Shown here piece after piece: positions 55,288 to 64,000 of a stretch of 64,000 nucleotides of DNA. Within the stretch, counting starts at the first letter, position 1; every line of letters starts with the position of its first letter. The stretch is from Sulfurimonas sp. (GTDB lineage Bacteria; Campylobacterota; Campylobacteria; Campylobacterales; Sulfurimonadaceae), in assembly GCF_026991475.1 (NCBI RefSeq), contig NZ_JALXBK010000024.1:1-64000 (forward strand), read 5' to 3'. The notes beneath the pieces are model-generated. The model did no database searches. It had not been told where the DNA came from and worked only from the letters and a program-made list of their open reading frames with translations. Position numbers and translations under genes: made by a program.

Positions 55288-56510
55288 CCTATGAACACAA
55301 TTTTAACCCTACGATTTCAGATAAAGATGTTTTTACACAAATAGTAAAAGAAAAAGAGGATATAGGTTACTATAACCTTCCTTTTCAAGATACCACTGCG
55401 TTTAAAGAGTATGCTAAAGAGGTGAAGCAGACAAATGTCGTTGTAATCGGAATTGGCGGGAGTAGTTTGGGGACATATGCAATATATAAATACCTCAAGC
55501 ACTCACGAGATTTGAGTAAAAAGCTCTTTTTTCTTGAGACGACTGACCCTATTGACATTAAATCGAAGTTAGAGAATATTGATCTAGAAGATACACTCTT
55601 CATTGTCATCTCAAAGTCAGGAACAACGGTCGAGACGGTCTCTATTTTTAAATATATCAACTCGCTTGTGACCTGTGATTCTTCAAATACCGTGGTCATC
55701 ACAGAGTATGATTCAAAACTCAATGCCTATGCAAAAATACATAGAATGAAGCGTTTTGAGATTCCTAAGAATGTGGGTGGTCGTTTTTCTGTTTTCTCAG
55801 CTGTCGGGCTGCTTCCTTTAGCTATTGTTGGCATAGATATTGATGAACTACTACGAGGTGCACAAGAGACGCACAATGACTTCTTTGGTGGAATGTGGAG
55901 TGAGAGTAAAAAGCTTGAAACGAACGAGAGACTGCTGAAAAAAGCGAGATTTTTAGTAGAGTATAAGAACAGTTTTAACATAAATGTTGTATTTTCCTAC
56001 TCTTCAAGACTTGAAGGCTTTAACAAGTGGTATATTCAACTTTGGGGTGAGAGCCTTGGAAAGATTGACATAAACAACACACATCAAGGGCTTACTCCTG
56101 TGGGAATTATAGGGCCAATAGACCAGCACTCATTTTTACAGCTCATTATTCAAGGACGACGAGATAAAACTGTAACGGTGATAAAAGTAGAGAACTTTGA
56201 TAATGACCTCAAAATTCCAGCGATAACACTCGATGGATTAGAAGAACTTGACTACCTGAACAATTTAGAGTTCTCTTCACTCATAAAATCTCAAGCAGAT
56301 GCGACAATAGAGTCCATAAACGCAGTGGGTGATATTCCATGTGATGTAATAAGCATAGATGGAGTATGTGAGAGTTCTATTGCTAGTTTGATGTATGAGT
56401 ATGAACTGCTCACATCTTTAGTTGGAAAATTTATGTATATAAATACGTATGACCAGCCAGGTGTTGAGAGTGGGAAGATTATTTTAAAGAAGAATCTTGG
56501 GAATAAATAA
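55284..56510 (+). CDS. pgi: Glucose-6-phosphate isomerase
   Basis: A 408-residue isomerase with two SIS domains: VVIGIGGSSLGTYAIYKYL, VISKSGTTVETVSIF, NVGGRFSVFSAVGLLPLA and GESLGKIDIN. It is the short form seen in Campylobacterota rather than the ~550-residue E. coli type. It interconverts glucose-6-P and fructose-6-P. With glmS (fructose-6-P to amino sugar) and rmlA (glucose-1-P to dTDP-glucose) nearby, it may feed the glycan pathways. It overlaps the GT2 gene by 4 bases. Confidence 0.92.
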   Translation: MTYEHNFNPTISDKDVFTQIVKEKEDIGYYNLPFQDTTAFKEYAKEVKQTNVVVIGIGGSSLGTYAIYKYLKHSRDLSKKLFFLETTDPIDIKSKLENIDLEDTLFIVISKSGTTVETVSIFKYINSLVTCDSSNTVVITEYDSKLNAYAKIHRMKRFEIPKNVGGRFSVFSAVGLLPLAIVGIDIDELLRGAQETHNDFFGGMWSESKKLETNERLLKKARFLVEYKNSFNINVVFSYSSRLEGFNKWYIQLWGESLGKIDINNTHQGLTPVGIIGPIDQHSFLQLIIQGRRDKTVTVIKVENFDNDLKIPAITLDGLEELDYLNNLEFSSLIKSQADATIESINAVGDIPCDVISIDGVCESSIASLMYEYELLTSLVGKFMYINTYDQPGVESGKIILKKNLGNK

Positions 56511-56536
56511 ATTTTTAAAAAGAAAGGAATAGCATT

Positions 56537-57421
56537 GTGAAAGGCATAATACTAGCCGGAGGTAGCGGAACACGCCTCTACCCCATCACAAAAGGTGTAA
56601 GCAAACAGCTTGTGCCTATCTATGATAAACCGATGATCTATTATCCACTCTCTGTGCTTATGTTGTCAGGCATAAAAGAGGTGCTTATTATTTCAACTTC
56701 CACTGACTTACCAAGATTTGAACAGCTTCTTGGTGATGGAAGTGAAATTGGGATGCAATTTTCATATGTAGTGCAACCCTCTCCAGATGGATTGGCTCAA
56801 GCTTTTATACTTGGAGAAGAGTTTATAGGTGATGATGATGTTTGTCTTGTCTTAGGTGACAATATCTTTTATGGTCACGGACTAACAGAACTTCTTGCAC
56901 AGTCTGTAAAAAATGTACAAGATGAGCATAAAGCTACAGTATATGGATACTATGTAAGAGATGCAGAGCGCTACGGTGTTGCTGAATTTGATAAAGAGGG
57001 CAATGTAATTTCCATCGAAGAAAAACCAACAAAGCCTAAAAGTAATTATGCGGTAGTTGGTCTTTACTTTTACCCTAATGATGTCGTACAAAAAGCAAAA
57101 AATGTAAAACCAAGTGAAAGAGGAGAGTTAGAGATAACAACACTCAATCAAGACTACTTACACGAGCAAAGACTCAAAGTTGAACTTATGGGTAGAGGTT
57201 ATGCGTGGTTGGACACAGGAACTCATGAGTCACTCTTAGAAGCTAGTATGTTCATACAAACTATTGAAAATCGTCAAGGTCTTAAAGTGGCTTGTATAGA
57301 AGAGATAGCTTACGAAATGGGTTACATCTCAAAAGAGAAGCTCTTAGAACTGGCTCAACCACTTAAAAAGAATCAATATGGTCAATATTTGATCAACCGG
57401 GCTAATCAGGATGTAAAATAA
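56537..57421 (+). CDS. rfbA: Glucose-1-phosphate thymidylyltransferase
   Basis: A 294-residue enzyme, first step of dTDP-L-rhamnose synthesis. N-terminal [37 protein letters not shown] is the nucleotide-binding signature; [11 protein letters not shown] and [14 protein letters not shown] follow. The start is GTG at 56537 after AGAAAGGAAT. The next gene overlaps by one base. Confidence 0.96.
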   Translation: MKGIILAGGSGTRLYPITKGVSKQLVPIYDKPMIYYPLSVLMLSGIKEVLIISTSTDLPRFEQLLGDGSEIGMQFSYVVQPSPDGLAQAFILGEEFIGDDDVCLVLGDNIFYGHGLTELLAQSVKNVQDEHKATVYGYYVRDAERYGVAEFDKEGNVISIEEKPTKPKSNYAVVGLYFYPNDVVQKAKNVKPSERGELEITTLNQDYLHEQRLKVELMGRGYAWLDTGTHESLLEASMFIQTIENRQGLKVACIEEIAYEMGYISKEKLLELAQPLKKNQYGQYLINRANQDVK

Positions 57422-57996
57422 TGCAATTCACAAGAACAGCAATAGAAAATGTAATTATCATAGATCCAAAAGTTCATGGAGATGAGCGCGGCTATTTTGT
57501 AGAAACTTTTCGCGCAGATAAACTAGAAGAGTTTTTAGGGTATAAAATAGACTTCTGTCAGGACAATGAAAGTAAAAGTTCAAGAGGTGTCCTTCGTGGT
57601 TTGCACTACCAACTCCATCCTGCAGCACAAACAAAACTTGTTCGTGTTATTCAAGGAAGAGTACTTGATGTAGCAGTGGACATTAGAAAAGGAAGTCTTA
57701 CTTTTGGTAAGCATGTGAGCGTAGAGCTGAGTGGTGAGAACAAACGCCAGCTTTTAGTGCCTCGCGGTTTCGCTCATGCATTTGTAGTGCTTGAAGATGA
57801 TACTGTATTTGCTTATAAAGTAGATAACTACTACTCTCCTGAGAATGACAGAGGAATACTCTTTAGTGATGAAGCTTTAGATATTGATTGGGGCATTCCA
57901 AAAGAAGAACTAAAACTCTCTGCAAAAGATCAACTGCAGCCAAAGCTCGCGGAGACTGATGATATATTTGACTATAAAGTAAACTACTATGCCTAA
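57421..57996 (+). CDS. rfbC: dTDP-4-dehydrorhamnose 3,5-epimerase
   Basis: A 191-residue cupin-type epimerase (RmlC), third step of the pathway: DERGYFVETFRAD, DNESKSSRGVLRGLHYQ with the catalytic His, VPRGFAHAFVVLEDDTVFAYKVDNYY. Normal length. It overlaps rfbD by 8 bases. Confidence 0.95.
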   Translation: MQFTRTAIENVIIIDPKVHGDERGYFVETFRADKLEEFLGYKIDFCQDNESKSSRGVLRGLHYQLHPAAQTKLVRVIQGRVLDVAVDIRKGSLTFGKHVSVELSGENKRQLLVPRGFAHAFVVLEDDTVFAYKVDNYYSPENDRGILFSDEALDIDWGIPKEELKLSAKDQLQPKLAETDDIFDYKVNYYA

Positions 57997-58855
57997 TATT
58001 TTAGTAACAGGAAGTAAAGGACAAGTAGGTTCAGAGCTTCAAGAACTTGCAGGTTCTTATGAGTATAACTTCTTTTTTACAGATAGAGACTCTTTAGATA
58101 TTACAGACAAAGAGAGTATAGCTGCGTTTGTAAAAAACAACAGTATTGACACTATTATAAACGCAGCGGCATATACCGCTGTAGATAGAGCTGGAGAAGA
58201 TGCAGTAAACGCAGATAAAGTGAACCATCTTGCTACACAATACTTAGCAGAGATTGCAAAAGAGCAAAACATCAAACTCATTCATATCTCAACTGATTAT
58301 GTCTTTGATGGCAAAAACTACAAACCATATAATGAAAATGATGTGACAAATCCTAACGGAGTTTATGGTGCTACAAAACTTGCAGGTGAAAAGACAATGC
58401 AAGCAATAAATCCTCAAAACTCCATCATCATTAGAACCTCTTGGGTGTACAGCAGCTTTGGTGCAAACTTTGTAAAGACTATGCTACGTTTAGGTAAAGA
58501 GAGAGATTCGCTTGGTGTCATATTTGACCAAGTGGGAACACCGACATATGCAAGAGATTTGGCAAAAGCTATTTTAGATATTCTTCCACAAGTAAATAGT
58601 GAAAGAGTAGAGATATATAATTACTCAAATGAGGGAGTACTTAGCTGGTATGACTTTGCAAAAGAGATAATGCGTATGGCAAAATTGGAGTGTCAAATCA
58701 ATCCTATAGAAACAAAAGAGTACCCAACTCCTGCGATAAGACCTCATTATAGTCTACTTAATAAAGCAAAAATCAAAAAAGTATTTGACCTTGATATTCC
58801 ATACTGGAAAGATAGCTTAGATGCGTGTTTAAGAACTTTAGGAGAGAGAAGATAA
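57989..58855 (+). CDS. rfbD: dTDP-4-dehydrorhamnose reductase
   Basis: A 288-residue SDR (RmlD) that makes dTDP-L-rhamnose with NAD(P)H: NILVTGSKGQVGSEL, the STDYVFDG motif, YGATKLAGE with the YxxxK pair, and TSWVYSSFGANFVKTM. Three octamer copies (58122, 58159, 58207) lie in the first 220 bases. It is followed by rfbB with a one-base gap. Confidence 0.95.
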   Translation: MPNILVTGSKGQVGSELQELAGSYEYNFFFTDRDSLDITDKESIAAFVKNNSIDTIINAAAYTAVDRAGEDAVNADKVNHLATQYLAEIAKEQNIKLIHISTDYVFDGKNYKPYNENDVTNPNGVYGATKLAGEKTMQAINPQNSIIIRTSWVYSSFGANFVKTMLRLGKERDSLGVIFDQVGTPTYARDLAKAILDILPQVNSERVEIYNYSNEGVLSWYDFAKEIMRMAKLECQINPIETKEYPTPAIRPHYSLLNKAKIKKVFDLDIPYWKDSLDACLRTLGERR

Positions 58856-58856
58856 T

Positions 58857-59918
58857 ATGTTTAACAACAATAATAAAACAATTTTAGTAACAGGCTGTAC
58901 AGGCTTTATAGGGAGTAACTTTGTACCATATTTCATGGATAAATATGAAAATTACAATATAGTAAATCTCGACCTTTTGACCTATGCAGGAAACCTTGAA
59001 AACCTTACAGAAGTAGAAAAAAATCCTAGATATAGGTTTATAAAAGGTGATATTTGTAACCGTGAACTTGTTGAGTTTATATTTGATGAGTATGACATTA
59101 GAGGTGTGATTCACTTTGCGGCGGAATCTCATGTCGATAACTCCATAAAAAATCCTGGAGTATTCATTGAGACAAATGTCAATGGTACTTTTACTCTGCT
59201 TGATGTAGCAAAGAAAAAGTGGATGGAAAAGCCATTTACTTATAAAAATGAGTATAAAAACTGTAGATTTCATCATATAAGTACTGATGAAGTTTATGGA
59301 ACGCTGGGTGAGACTGATCTTTTTACAGAAGAAACACCTTATGCACCTAACTCTCCATACTCAGCTTCTAAAGCAAGCTCAGATATGATAGTACGAAGCT
59401 ACCAAGAGACTTATGGACTTAATACTGTCATAACAAACTGCTCAAACAACTATGGCCCAAAACAACATGATGAGAAACTTATTCCGACTATCATCCGTAA
59501 ATGTTTAGCAGGCGAATCTATTCCTATCTATGGAGATGGCAAGAACATAAGAGACTGGCTCTATGTTCTTGATCACTGTAAAGGGATTGATTTGGTTTAC
59601 CATACAGGTAAAGAGGGTAATGTTTATAACATCGGTGGTAGAAATGAGAGAACGAATCTACAAATCGTAGATGCCATTACAAGTATACTTGATGAAAAAG
59701 TACCACCAAAACAAAGAATAGGAAAAGAGAGCTATAAAGAGCTCATAACTTTCGTAGAAGATAGAGCTGGACATGATAGACGCTATGCGATAGATGCTAC
59801 AAAACTGGAAAATGAGCTTGGTTGGAAGGCTGATGAGAATTTTGAAAGTGGGATTGTTAAGACTATTGAGTGGTATTTAGCAAAATATAAGACAACAAAA
59901 TCTAATTGTAACTTTTAG
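58857..59918 (+). CDS. rfbB: dTDP-glucose 4,6-dehydratase
   Basis: A 353-residue extended SDR (RmlB), second step of dTDP-rhamnose synthesis: ILVTGCTGFIGSNFV, HFAAESHVDNS, STDEVYGTLGE, YSASKASSD and RDWLYVLDHCKGI. It is complete and ends the rmlACDB operon. No AAACGCAG copies are found beyond 58214, so this gene is the first without one before the glycan region. Confidence 0.96.
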   Translation: MFNNNNKTILVTGCTGFIGSNFVPYFMDKYENYNIVNLDLLTYAGNLENLTEVEKNPRYRFIKGDICNRELVEFIFDEYDIRGVIHFAAESHVDNSIKNPGVFIETNVNGTFTLLDVAKKKWMEKPFTYKNEYKNCRFHHISTDEVYGTLGETDLFTEETPYAPNSPYSASKASSDMIVRSYQETYGLNTVITNCSNNYGPKQHDEKLIPTIIRKCLAGESIPIYGDGKNIRDWLYVLDHCKGIDLVYHTGKEGNVYNIGGRNERTNLQIVDAITSILDEKVPPKQRIGKESYKELITFVEDRAGHDRRYAIDATKLENELGWKADENFESGIVKTIEWYLAKYKTTKSNCNF

Positions 59919-59940
59919 ATAGTGTCAAATTCTTTACCTT

Positions 59941-61260
59941 TCATTTTGCTCCCACTTTAGCAAGTACTACTTTGATAGTTTTTATCAATATTACAAAATC
60001 AGCCCACAATGACCAGTTTTTTATGTACCAAACTTCTAGCTCATTTCTCTCTTTGAATGTAAGATTATTTCTACCACTTACTTGCCACAGTCCTGTTATC
60101 CCTGGTCTTACTTTAAGTATAAAGTGTTTATTATCACCAAGTTTCTTAGATTCATTTAGCATATATGGTCTTGGACCAATCAAACTCATATCTGCTTTAA
60201 GAACATTAATGATTTGAGCTAATTCATCCAAAGAGGTGGTTCGTAGAAACTTGCCTACTTTTGTGATGCGAGGGTCATTCTTGTATTTATGAAACTCTTT
60301 GTAATATTCGACTTCTTCAGGATGAGTAGTAAGGTATTCTCTCAGTAAATTTTCAGAATTTTCATACATTGTTCTGTATTTATAACACAAAAAGATCTTG
60401 TTATTTTTTCCTAATCTCTCTTGTCTAAAAAGTATACTCCCTTTAGAATCCAATTTAATGGCAAAGGTTATAACAGTGTGAATGATTAAAAAGAGAGGTA
60501 AAATTATCAGTGCAACAAAGAGATCAAATCCATTTTTAATCCAAATATTTCTTTTTATCAAAAGCTTATTTTGTATCTGTATTGTATTGTACCTGATGTT
60601 AGAGTACTCCATAATATTTGAGTTTGCAAAATTGATGCTTGTGACATATGGCACGACATAGACTTCGCCATTGTCATCCAAATACTTTTCTATCTTTGCA
60701 TTCATCTTTTCAAGTTCAAGAGATTTTGACGAGATTATGACCATATCATAGTTATTTTGAGAGGGTTTCATCCCGAGATACCAATTCTTTTCAAATTCGT
60801 TTTTTAAAATAGTAACTTGAGTTGCATCCCCGATGATAAGTACGCGCTTTTTAAAAAATGAAAAATTGTAAATAACTCTTTTTGTTAGCCTTTTTGCAAT
60901 AGGAAGCAGCAACATAGCAAATAAAAAATAGAGCGTAATAAAAAGACGAGAATATTCCAAAGAAGTTTTTTGCAAAGTCAAAAGTGCCAATACTATAAAA
61001 TACGCCAAAAAAAGTGATTTTAGTACCCTATAGGTTTCTTGCCAAAAATCATATTGCAGAGTATAAATTTTTTCATAAAACATAATGGCGACAGTAATGA
61101 TGATTACAAATGAAAATCTTTGCAATGAAAGCTCATTAAACACAGGGACACCTGTATTACTGAGTTCAACTCTTACATATTGGGTAAGATAAAAAATGCC
61201 AACAAGTAAAAGGATGTCAATAATAATAATAGCAGAGTTTAAAAAATATTTTTTTATCAT
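59941..61260 (-). CDS. Undecaprenyl-phosphate sugar phosphotransferase (WbaP/WcaJ-like)
   Basis: A 439-residue initiating enzyme that transfers a sugar-1-phosphate to undecaprenyl phosphate, starting a surface glycan. Four N-terminal membrane helices, a Rossmann-like middle region, a fifth hydrophobic segment (~255-275), then the catalytic C-terminal domain: LGKNNKIFLCYKYRTMY, TSLDELAQIINVLKADMSLIGPRP and VRPGITGLWQVSGRN. The sugar (glucose or galactose type) is uncertain. Its start overlaps a 24-codon frame (ATGA). Confidence 0.9.
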   Translation of the reverse strand: MIKKYFLNSAIIIIDILLLVGIFYLTQYVRVELSNTGVPVFNELSLQRFSFVIIITVAIMFYEKIYTLQYDFWQETYRVLKSLFLAYFIVLALLTLQKTSLEYSRLFITLYFLFAMLLLPIAKRLTKRVIYNFSFFKKRVLIIGDATQVTILKNEFEKNWYLGMKPSQNNYDMVIISSKSLELEKMNAKIEKYLDDNGEVYVVPYVTSINFANSNIMEYSNIRYNTIQIQNKLLIKRNIWIKNGFDLFVALIILPLFLIIHTVITFAIKLDSKGSILFRQERLGKNNKIFLCYKYRTMYENSENLLREYLTTHPEEVEYYKEFHKYKNDPRITKVGKFLRTTSLDELAQIINVLKADMSLIGPRPYMLNESKKLGDNKHFILKVRPGITGLWQVSGRNNLTFKERNELEVWYIKNWSLWADFVILIKTIKVVLAKVGAK

Positions 61261-61331
61261 TTTCTTGTACTTAATCTTTCGATATTCTTAATTCTAATAT
61301 CGCCAACTCCTTTGTTCTTCTCTTTACTCAT
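61257..61331 (-). CDS. 24-codon frame bridging hepT-like and sugar transferase genes
   Basis: A 24-codon frame (MSKEKNKGVGDIRIKNIERL...) linked by ATGA overlaps to the HEPN gene before it and the sugar transferase after it. This double coupling is unusual by chance but the frame is short. No family is recognised. It may be a decayed gene end or a translation-coupling leader. Confidence 0.3.
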   Translation of the reverse strand: MSKEKNKGVGDIRIKNIERLSTRK

Positions 61332-61708
61332 AGTTGAGTCTTTGATTTTATTGTTTGATATATATCTATTAATATATCTTTTTTATAATACAATTTATTT
61401 ATAACTTCAGATGTTTCTTCAGGGTCATCGTCATAATTATGCGCTAAATCATTCCTGTCATCTCTTAATTCTCTCCATATATTAACATCAACCAACAATT
61501 CTAGTTTTTCTTCAATAGCATCTTGAAGTTTAGAAAATCTAAACAAAAACTGATCAATAGATTCAACTTCATCATCTGATAAATTCAAATACTTATCTTT
61601 ATCCAATGGCATAATAGATTGCATTTTTGTTGATGCACTTTGAATTCTGATGATATGTTTATCGCATTCATTAAAAATTTTGAGAAGTTTTTGTTTATAT
61701 ATATTCAT
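61328..61708 (-). CDS. HEPN-domain protein, HepT-like toxin
   Basis: A 126-residue all-helical protein. The segment RNDLAHNY (R85, H90, Y92) matches the RX4HXY motif of HEPN ribonucleases such as HepT. Its start overlaps the upstream nucleotidyltransferase gene by 4 bases. The pair is probably a toxin-antitoxin system in which the nucleotidyltransferase modifies or restrains this RNase. It sits in a glycan locus and is not obviously linked to glycan synthesis. I read orthology as moderate because the rest of the sequence is divergent. Confidence 0.7.
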   Translation of the reverse strand: MNIYKQKLLKIFNECDKHIIRIQSASTKMQSIMPLDKDKYLNLSDDEVESIDQFLFRFSKLQDAIEEKLELLVDVNIWRELRDDRNDLAHNYDDDPEETSEVINKLYYKKDILIDIYQTIKSKTQL

Positions 61709-62001
61709 AATTTTATACCCTTTTGTAATGCTTCTTTTTCTATTGGTCTTGAAGTATCTCTAGATATAATGATATCAATCTTTTGTTCACCGATTTTATC
61801 TTCTAATTTTAAGCGAAATTTACTTTTTTTAACCATCATATCTTTTATTTGTAATGGACTTGAGAGTTTAATATACAAATCAATGTCACCACCTTTTTTA
61901 TCGTCATCGATACGACTACCAAAAAGGTAAATATCCCCATTTTGAAATATATCTTTAAATGTATCTTTTATAGCATCTACTTCATAAGTTGATAATCGCA
62001 C
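61705..62001 (-). CDS. MNT-type nucleotidyltransferase, MntA-like antitoxin
   Basis: A 98-residue minimal nucleotidyltransferase: GSRIDDDKKGGDIDLYI gives the GSX9DxD motif (S29, D39, D41) and KIDIIISRD the third acidic residue. MntA enzymes add AMP to the HepT Tyr and so neutralise it. GTG start at 62001 seven bases after AAGGA. The order is MNT first then HEPN. Confidence 0.78.
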   Translation of the reverse strand: MRLSTYEVDAIKDTFKDIFQNGDIYLFGSRIDDDKKGGDIDLYIKLSSPLQIKDMMVKKSKFRLKLEDKIGEQKIDIIISRDTSRPIEKEALQKGIKL

Positions 62002-62057
62002 CTTTGATCCTTATACTTTATACTCTTTTGTATTATATAATATTTTAGGTAATTTTG

Positions 62058-63164
62058 CTAAAGAGTGTCATTTATTAGCTTTGAAGAAACAAAATCCTTC
62101 ATTTCTTGCTTAAATCTAATTGTCGCATAAGACTCAGCACTTTTAGCTATGCTATAGGCATCAAACTTTAAGCTTTCAAATCGCTCTACTGCATTTACTA
62201 TGTCTTCAACTCTTTGATTTTTAAAGTGTACACCATTAAGCTCATCTACAACTGTTTCTGCTGTCCCTCCATCATTTAAAGCTATGACAGGAGTGCCACA
62301 AGCCATGGCTTCTATAGGAACTATGCCAAAGTCTTCTACTGCGGCATAAACAAAAGCTTTTGCTCTTTGCATGAAGTCAACCATAATATGGTCATCACAA
62401 TATCCTAAAACAGTTATATTTTTTCCTGCAATTTTTTGAATATCTTCAAGCTCTTCACCTGCACCAATGACAACAAGTTTCTTATCTGACATAGTATTAA
62501 AAGCTTCTACAATCAGCTTTGTTTTTTTGTATGGCACCAACCTTGAAGCAGTCAGATAAAACTCTTCTTTTTGTTTATAGAGACTAAATTTTTCAATATC
62601 TACTGGTGGATATATCACTTTTGCATCTTTGTTGTAAATTTTTTTTATTCTTTTTTGTACAAATTTAGAATTTGCTATGAAATAATCCACTCTATAAACA
62701 GTAGCTAAATCCCATTTACGGATGTATTTTAATGTTTGTTGTACCAAAAACTTTTTAGGTTGAGAGAGATTTGAGGTGTATTCATCATAGAGATCCCAAG
62801 CATAACGAATGGGCGTATGACAGTAGCAGATATGTAGCTGTTGCTGTTTAACACTCTTTTTAACTCCCTTAGCTACTGCCCAAGAAGAAGAGATAATAAG
62901 ATCATAATTTGACAAATCAAAACTCTCGATGGCTTTTGGGAAAAGTGGAAGATAGTTTCTAAAATGCTTTTTTGCAAATGGAAGCTTTTGTATAAATGAA
63001 GTTTTGGCATATTTGCCACTTAAAACAATATTTCGCTCTTTTTCATCTAAAAAATCGACTAAACTAAATACATCTGCATTAGGATAAATGTCTAAAATTG
63101 CTTTTAAGACCTTTTCTGCTCCGGCATTAGTTACTAGCCAGTCATGTACTATTGCAATTTTCAA
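62058..63164 (-). CDS. Glycosyltransferase family 4
   Basis: A 368-residue GT4 (GT-B fold): N-terminal KIAIVHDWLVTNAGAEKVLKAIL, a middle SSSWAVAKGVKK and the C-terminal FVYAAVEDFGIVPIEAMACGTPVIALNDGG motif that binds the nucleotide sugar. It likely extends a surface glycan. It overlaps the preceding GT4 gene by 4 bases, so the two are co-translated. Confidence 0.9.
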   Translation of the reverse strand: MKIAIVHDWLVTNAGAEKVLKAILDIYPNADVFSLVDFLDEKERNIVLSGKYAKTSFIQKLPFAKKHFRNYLPLFPKAIESFDLSNYDLIISSSWAVAKGVKKSVKQQQLHICYCHTPIRYAWDLYDEYTSNLSQPKKFLVQQTLKYIRKWDLATVYRVDYFIANSKFVQKRIKKIYNKDAKVIYPPVDIEKFSLYKQKEEFYLTASRLVPYKKTKLIVEAFNTMSDKKLVVIGAGEELEDIQKIAGKNITVLGYCDDHIMVDFMQRAKAFVYAAVEDFGIVPIEAMACGTPVIALNDGGTAETVVDELNGVHFKNQRVEDIVNAVERFESLKFDAYSIAKSAESYATIRFKQEMKDFVSSKLINDTL

Positions 63165-64000
63165 CTTTTTAATACCTTTTCAAATATTTTCATATGCTCT
63201 TGTGCAGCTTTTTCCCATGTAAACTGTTTAGCTCTTTTGAGACTTTTACCTATCATCTCTTGCTGCAACTTTTTATCATTTAACACTATTTGTATTTTTT
63301 CTGCTATATCATTCACATTATTAGGATCACAATACACAACAGCTTCTCCACCAACTTCTGGAAGTGAAGTGGTATTTGAACATACAACAGGGGTACCACA
63401 AGCCATTGCCTCAAGTACAGGTAAGCCAAAACCTTCATAAAATGATGGAAAAATAAATAGCATAGACTCATTGTATATTTTTACTAACTCATCATTAGAA
63501 ACATCACTTTTAAATTTTATATGTGGATTTGATTCAGAGGTAGCTATTAATATTTTTGTTGCATCATCAAGTGCAAAATTTGATGCAAATTTTCCAACCA
63601 TCAATAGAGTATATTCATTGCTATCAAGCATCGTATATGCTTTTAAAACATTACTAAAATTTTTTCTTTCGTTCATACTTCCTACATAGAGTATTTGTTT
63701 TGTCTTTTTAATATTTAATCTTTTAAAACTATGTTCCACACCAAGATAAATAACTTCAATTTTTTCTTTTGCAAATGGATAATACTTTTTTATTTCATTT
63801 TTTGAACTTTGAGATACTGTAATGATTTTATCTGCTCTTTTTATGTTAAGGGGAATAATAAACTTATAATATAGTCTAAAAAAAGTAGAAAAACTCTTGG
63901 GATGTGTCTCAAAAGCAACATCATGAATAGTAAGCACAAGTTTTTTATTTTTTGAAATAACAATAGGGGCAACATTTGCAGGGCAAAAAAGTACATTACC
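63161..64000 (-). CDS. Glycosyltransferase family 4, 5' part cut by the window edge
   Basis: At least 279 residues of a GT4 enzyme. The frame is open to the window end (it reads GNVLFCPANVAPIVISKNKK before LVLTIHDVAF), so the true start lies outside; the GTG at 63937 is only internal. Motifs: TVSQSSKNEIKKYYP, ILYVGSMNERKNFSNVLKAY and PSFYEGFGLPVLEAMACGTPVVCS. It probably acts in the same glycan pathway as the GT4 gene that follows, with which it overlaps by 4 bases. Confidence 0.9.
   Translation of the reverse strand, partial: GNVLFCPANVAPIVISKNKKLVLTIHDVAFETHPKSFSTFFRLYYKFIIPLNIKRADKIITVSQSSKNEIKKYYPFAKEKIEVIYLGVEHSFKRLNIKKTKQILYVGSMNERKNFSNVLKAYTMLDSNEYTLLMVGKFASNFALDDATKILIATSESNPHIKFKSDVSNDELVKIYNESMLFIFPSFYEGFGLPVLEAMACGTPVVCSNTTSLPEVGGEAVVYCDPNNVNDIAEKIQIVLNDKKLQQEMIGKSLKRAKQFTWEKAAQEHMKIFEKVLKS

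Overview
The window looks like chromosomal DNA of a sulfur-metabolising member of the Campylobacterota, most like Sulfurimonas or a near relative. The support is low GC content, a futalosine-type menaquinone gene (mqnE), a DUF3373-type porin, two polysulfide/thiosulfate reductase-like clusters, a sulfide:quinone oxidoreductase-like flavoprotein, an HP1021-type orphan response regulator, and a gene order mrp - ispDF - regulator - ATP-sulfurylase-like - pgpA that I recall from Campylobacter jejuni. Species identity is inference. I see no rRNA, tRNA, CRISPR array, transposase or prophage gene. No stretch without a gene exceeds 300 bases.

Layout. 1-5.7 kb: surface-glycan genes (partial O-antigen ligase, GT4 transferase, NDP-sugar epimerase, GT9 heptosyltransferase, LTA-synthase-like sulfatase) with an internally deleted UDP-glucose dehydrogenase remnant. 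5.8-17.2 kb: housekeeping and signalling (hemN, an Fe-S reductase subunit, lgt, a DEAD-box helicase, a GGDEF/EAL protein with two periplasmic solute-binding domains, pepN). 17.3-25.8 kb: the SQR-like flavoprotein with a tiny membrane protein, a membrane-fused deformylase-like protein lacking its metal ligands, a hybrid histidine kinase facing an OmpR-type regulator, small genes, a haem-less cytochrome-like protein, and mrp copy 1. 25.8-35.7 kb: psrABC, a second psrAB without its own membrane subunit, a DUF3373 porin and a periplasmic rhodanese. 35.7-50.3 kb: gdhA, an MscS channel, pgpA, ATP-sulfurylase-like, HP1021-like regulator, ispDF, thiC, mrp copy 2, glmS, glnD. 50.4-56.5 kb: an apparent operon of an ABM-fold protein, a class II aldolase, an LsrK-like autoinducer-2 kinase, mqnE, a GT2 transferase and pgi. 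56.5-64 kb: rmlABCD, a polyprenyl-phosphate sugar transferase, a HepT/MntA-like toxin-antitoxin pair and two GT4 transferases.

How the genes fit together. Sulfide oxidation into the quinone pool (SQR-like), polysulfide or thiosulfate reduction (psr), a rhodanese and a porin form a respiratory sulfur module. The sqr-like and psr promoters share an inverted ATAAGTC/GACTTAT element. The two ends of the window are cell-surface glycan loci.

Main things to check. (1) An over-represented non-palindromic octamer, AAACGCAG/CTGCGTTT (usually preceded by a pyrimidine), about 41 hand-counted copies against one or two expected, in all reading frames and both orientations, absent from the glycan ends and the psr block; it behaves like an uptake- or genome-marking sequence. 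(2) The lsrK-like kinase/aldolase/ABM operon without an lsr transporter. (3) Pseudo-enzymes: deformylase-like and ATP-sulfurylase-like proteins lacking catalytic residues. (4) PsrB2 with one Fe-S ligand Cys replaced by Thr. (5) Two Mrp paralogues that place cysteines differently.
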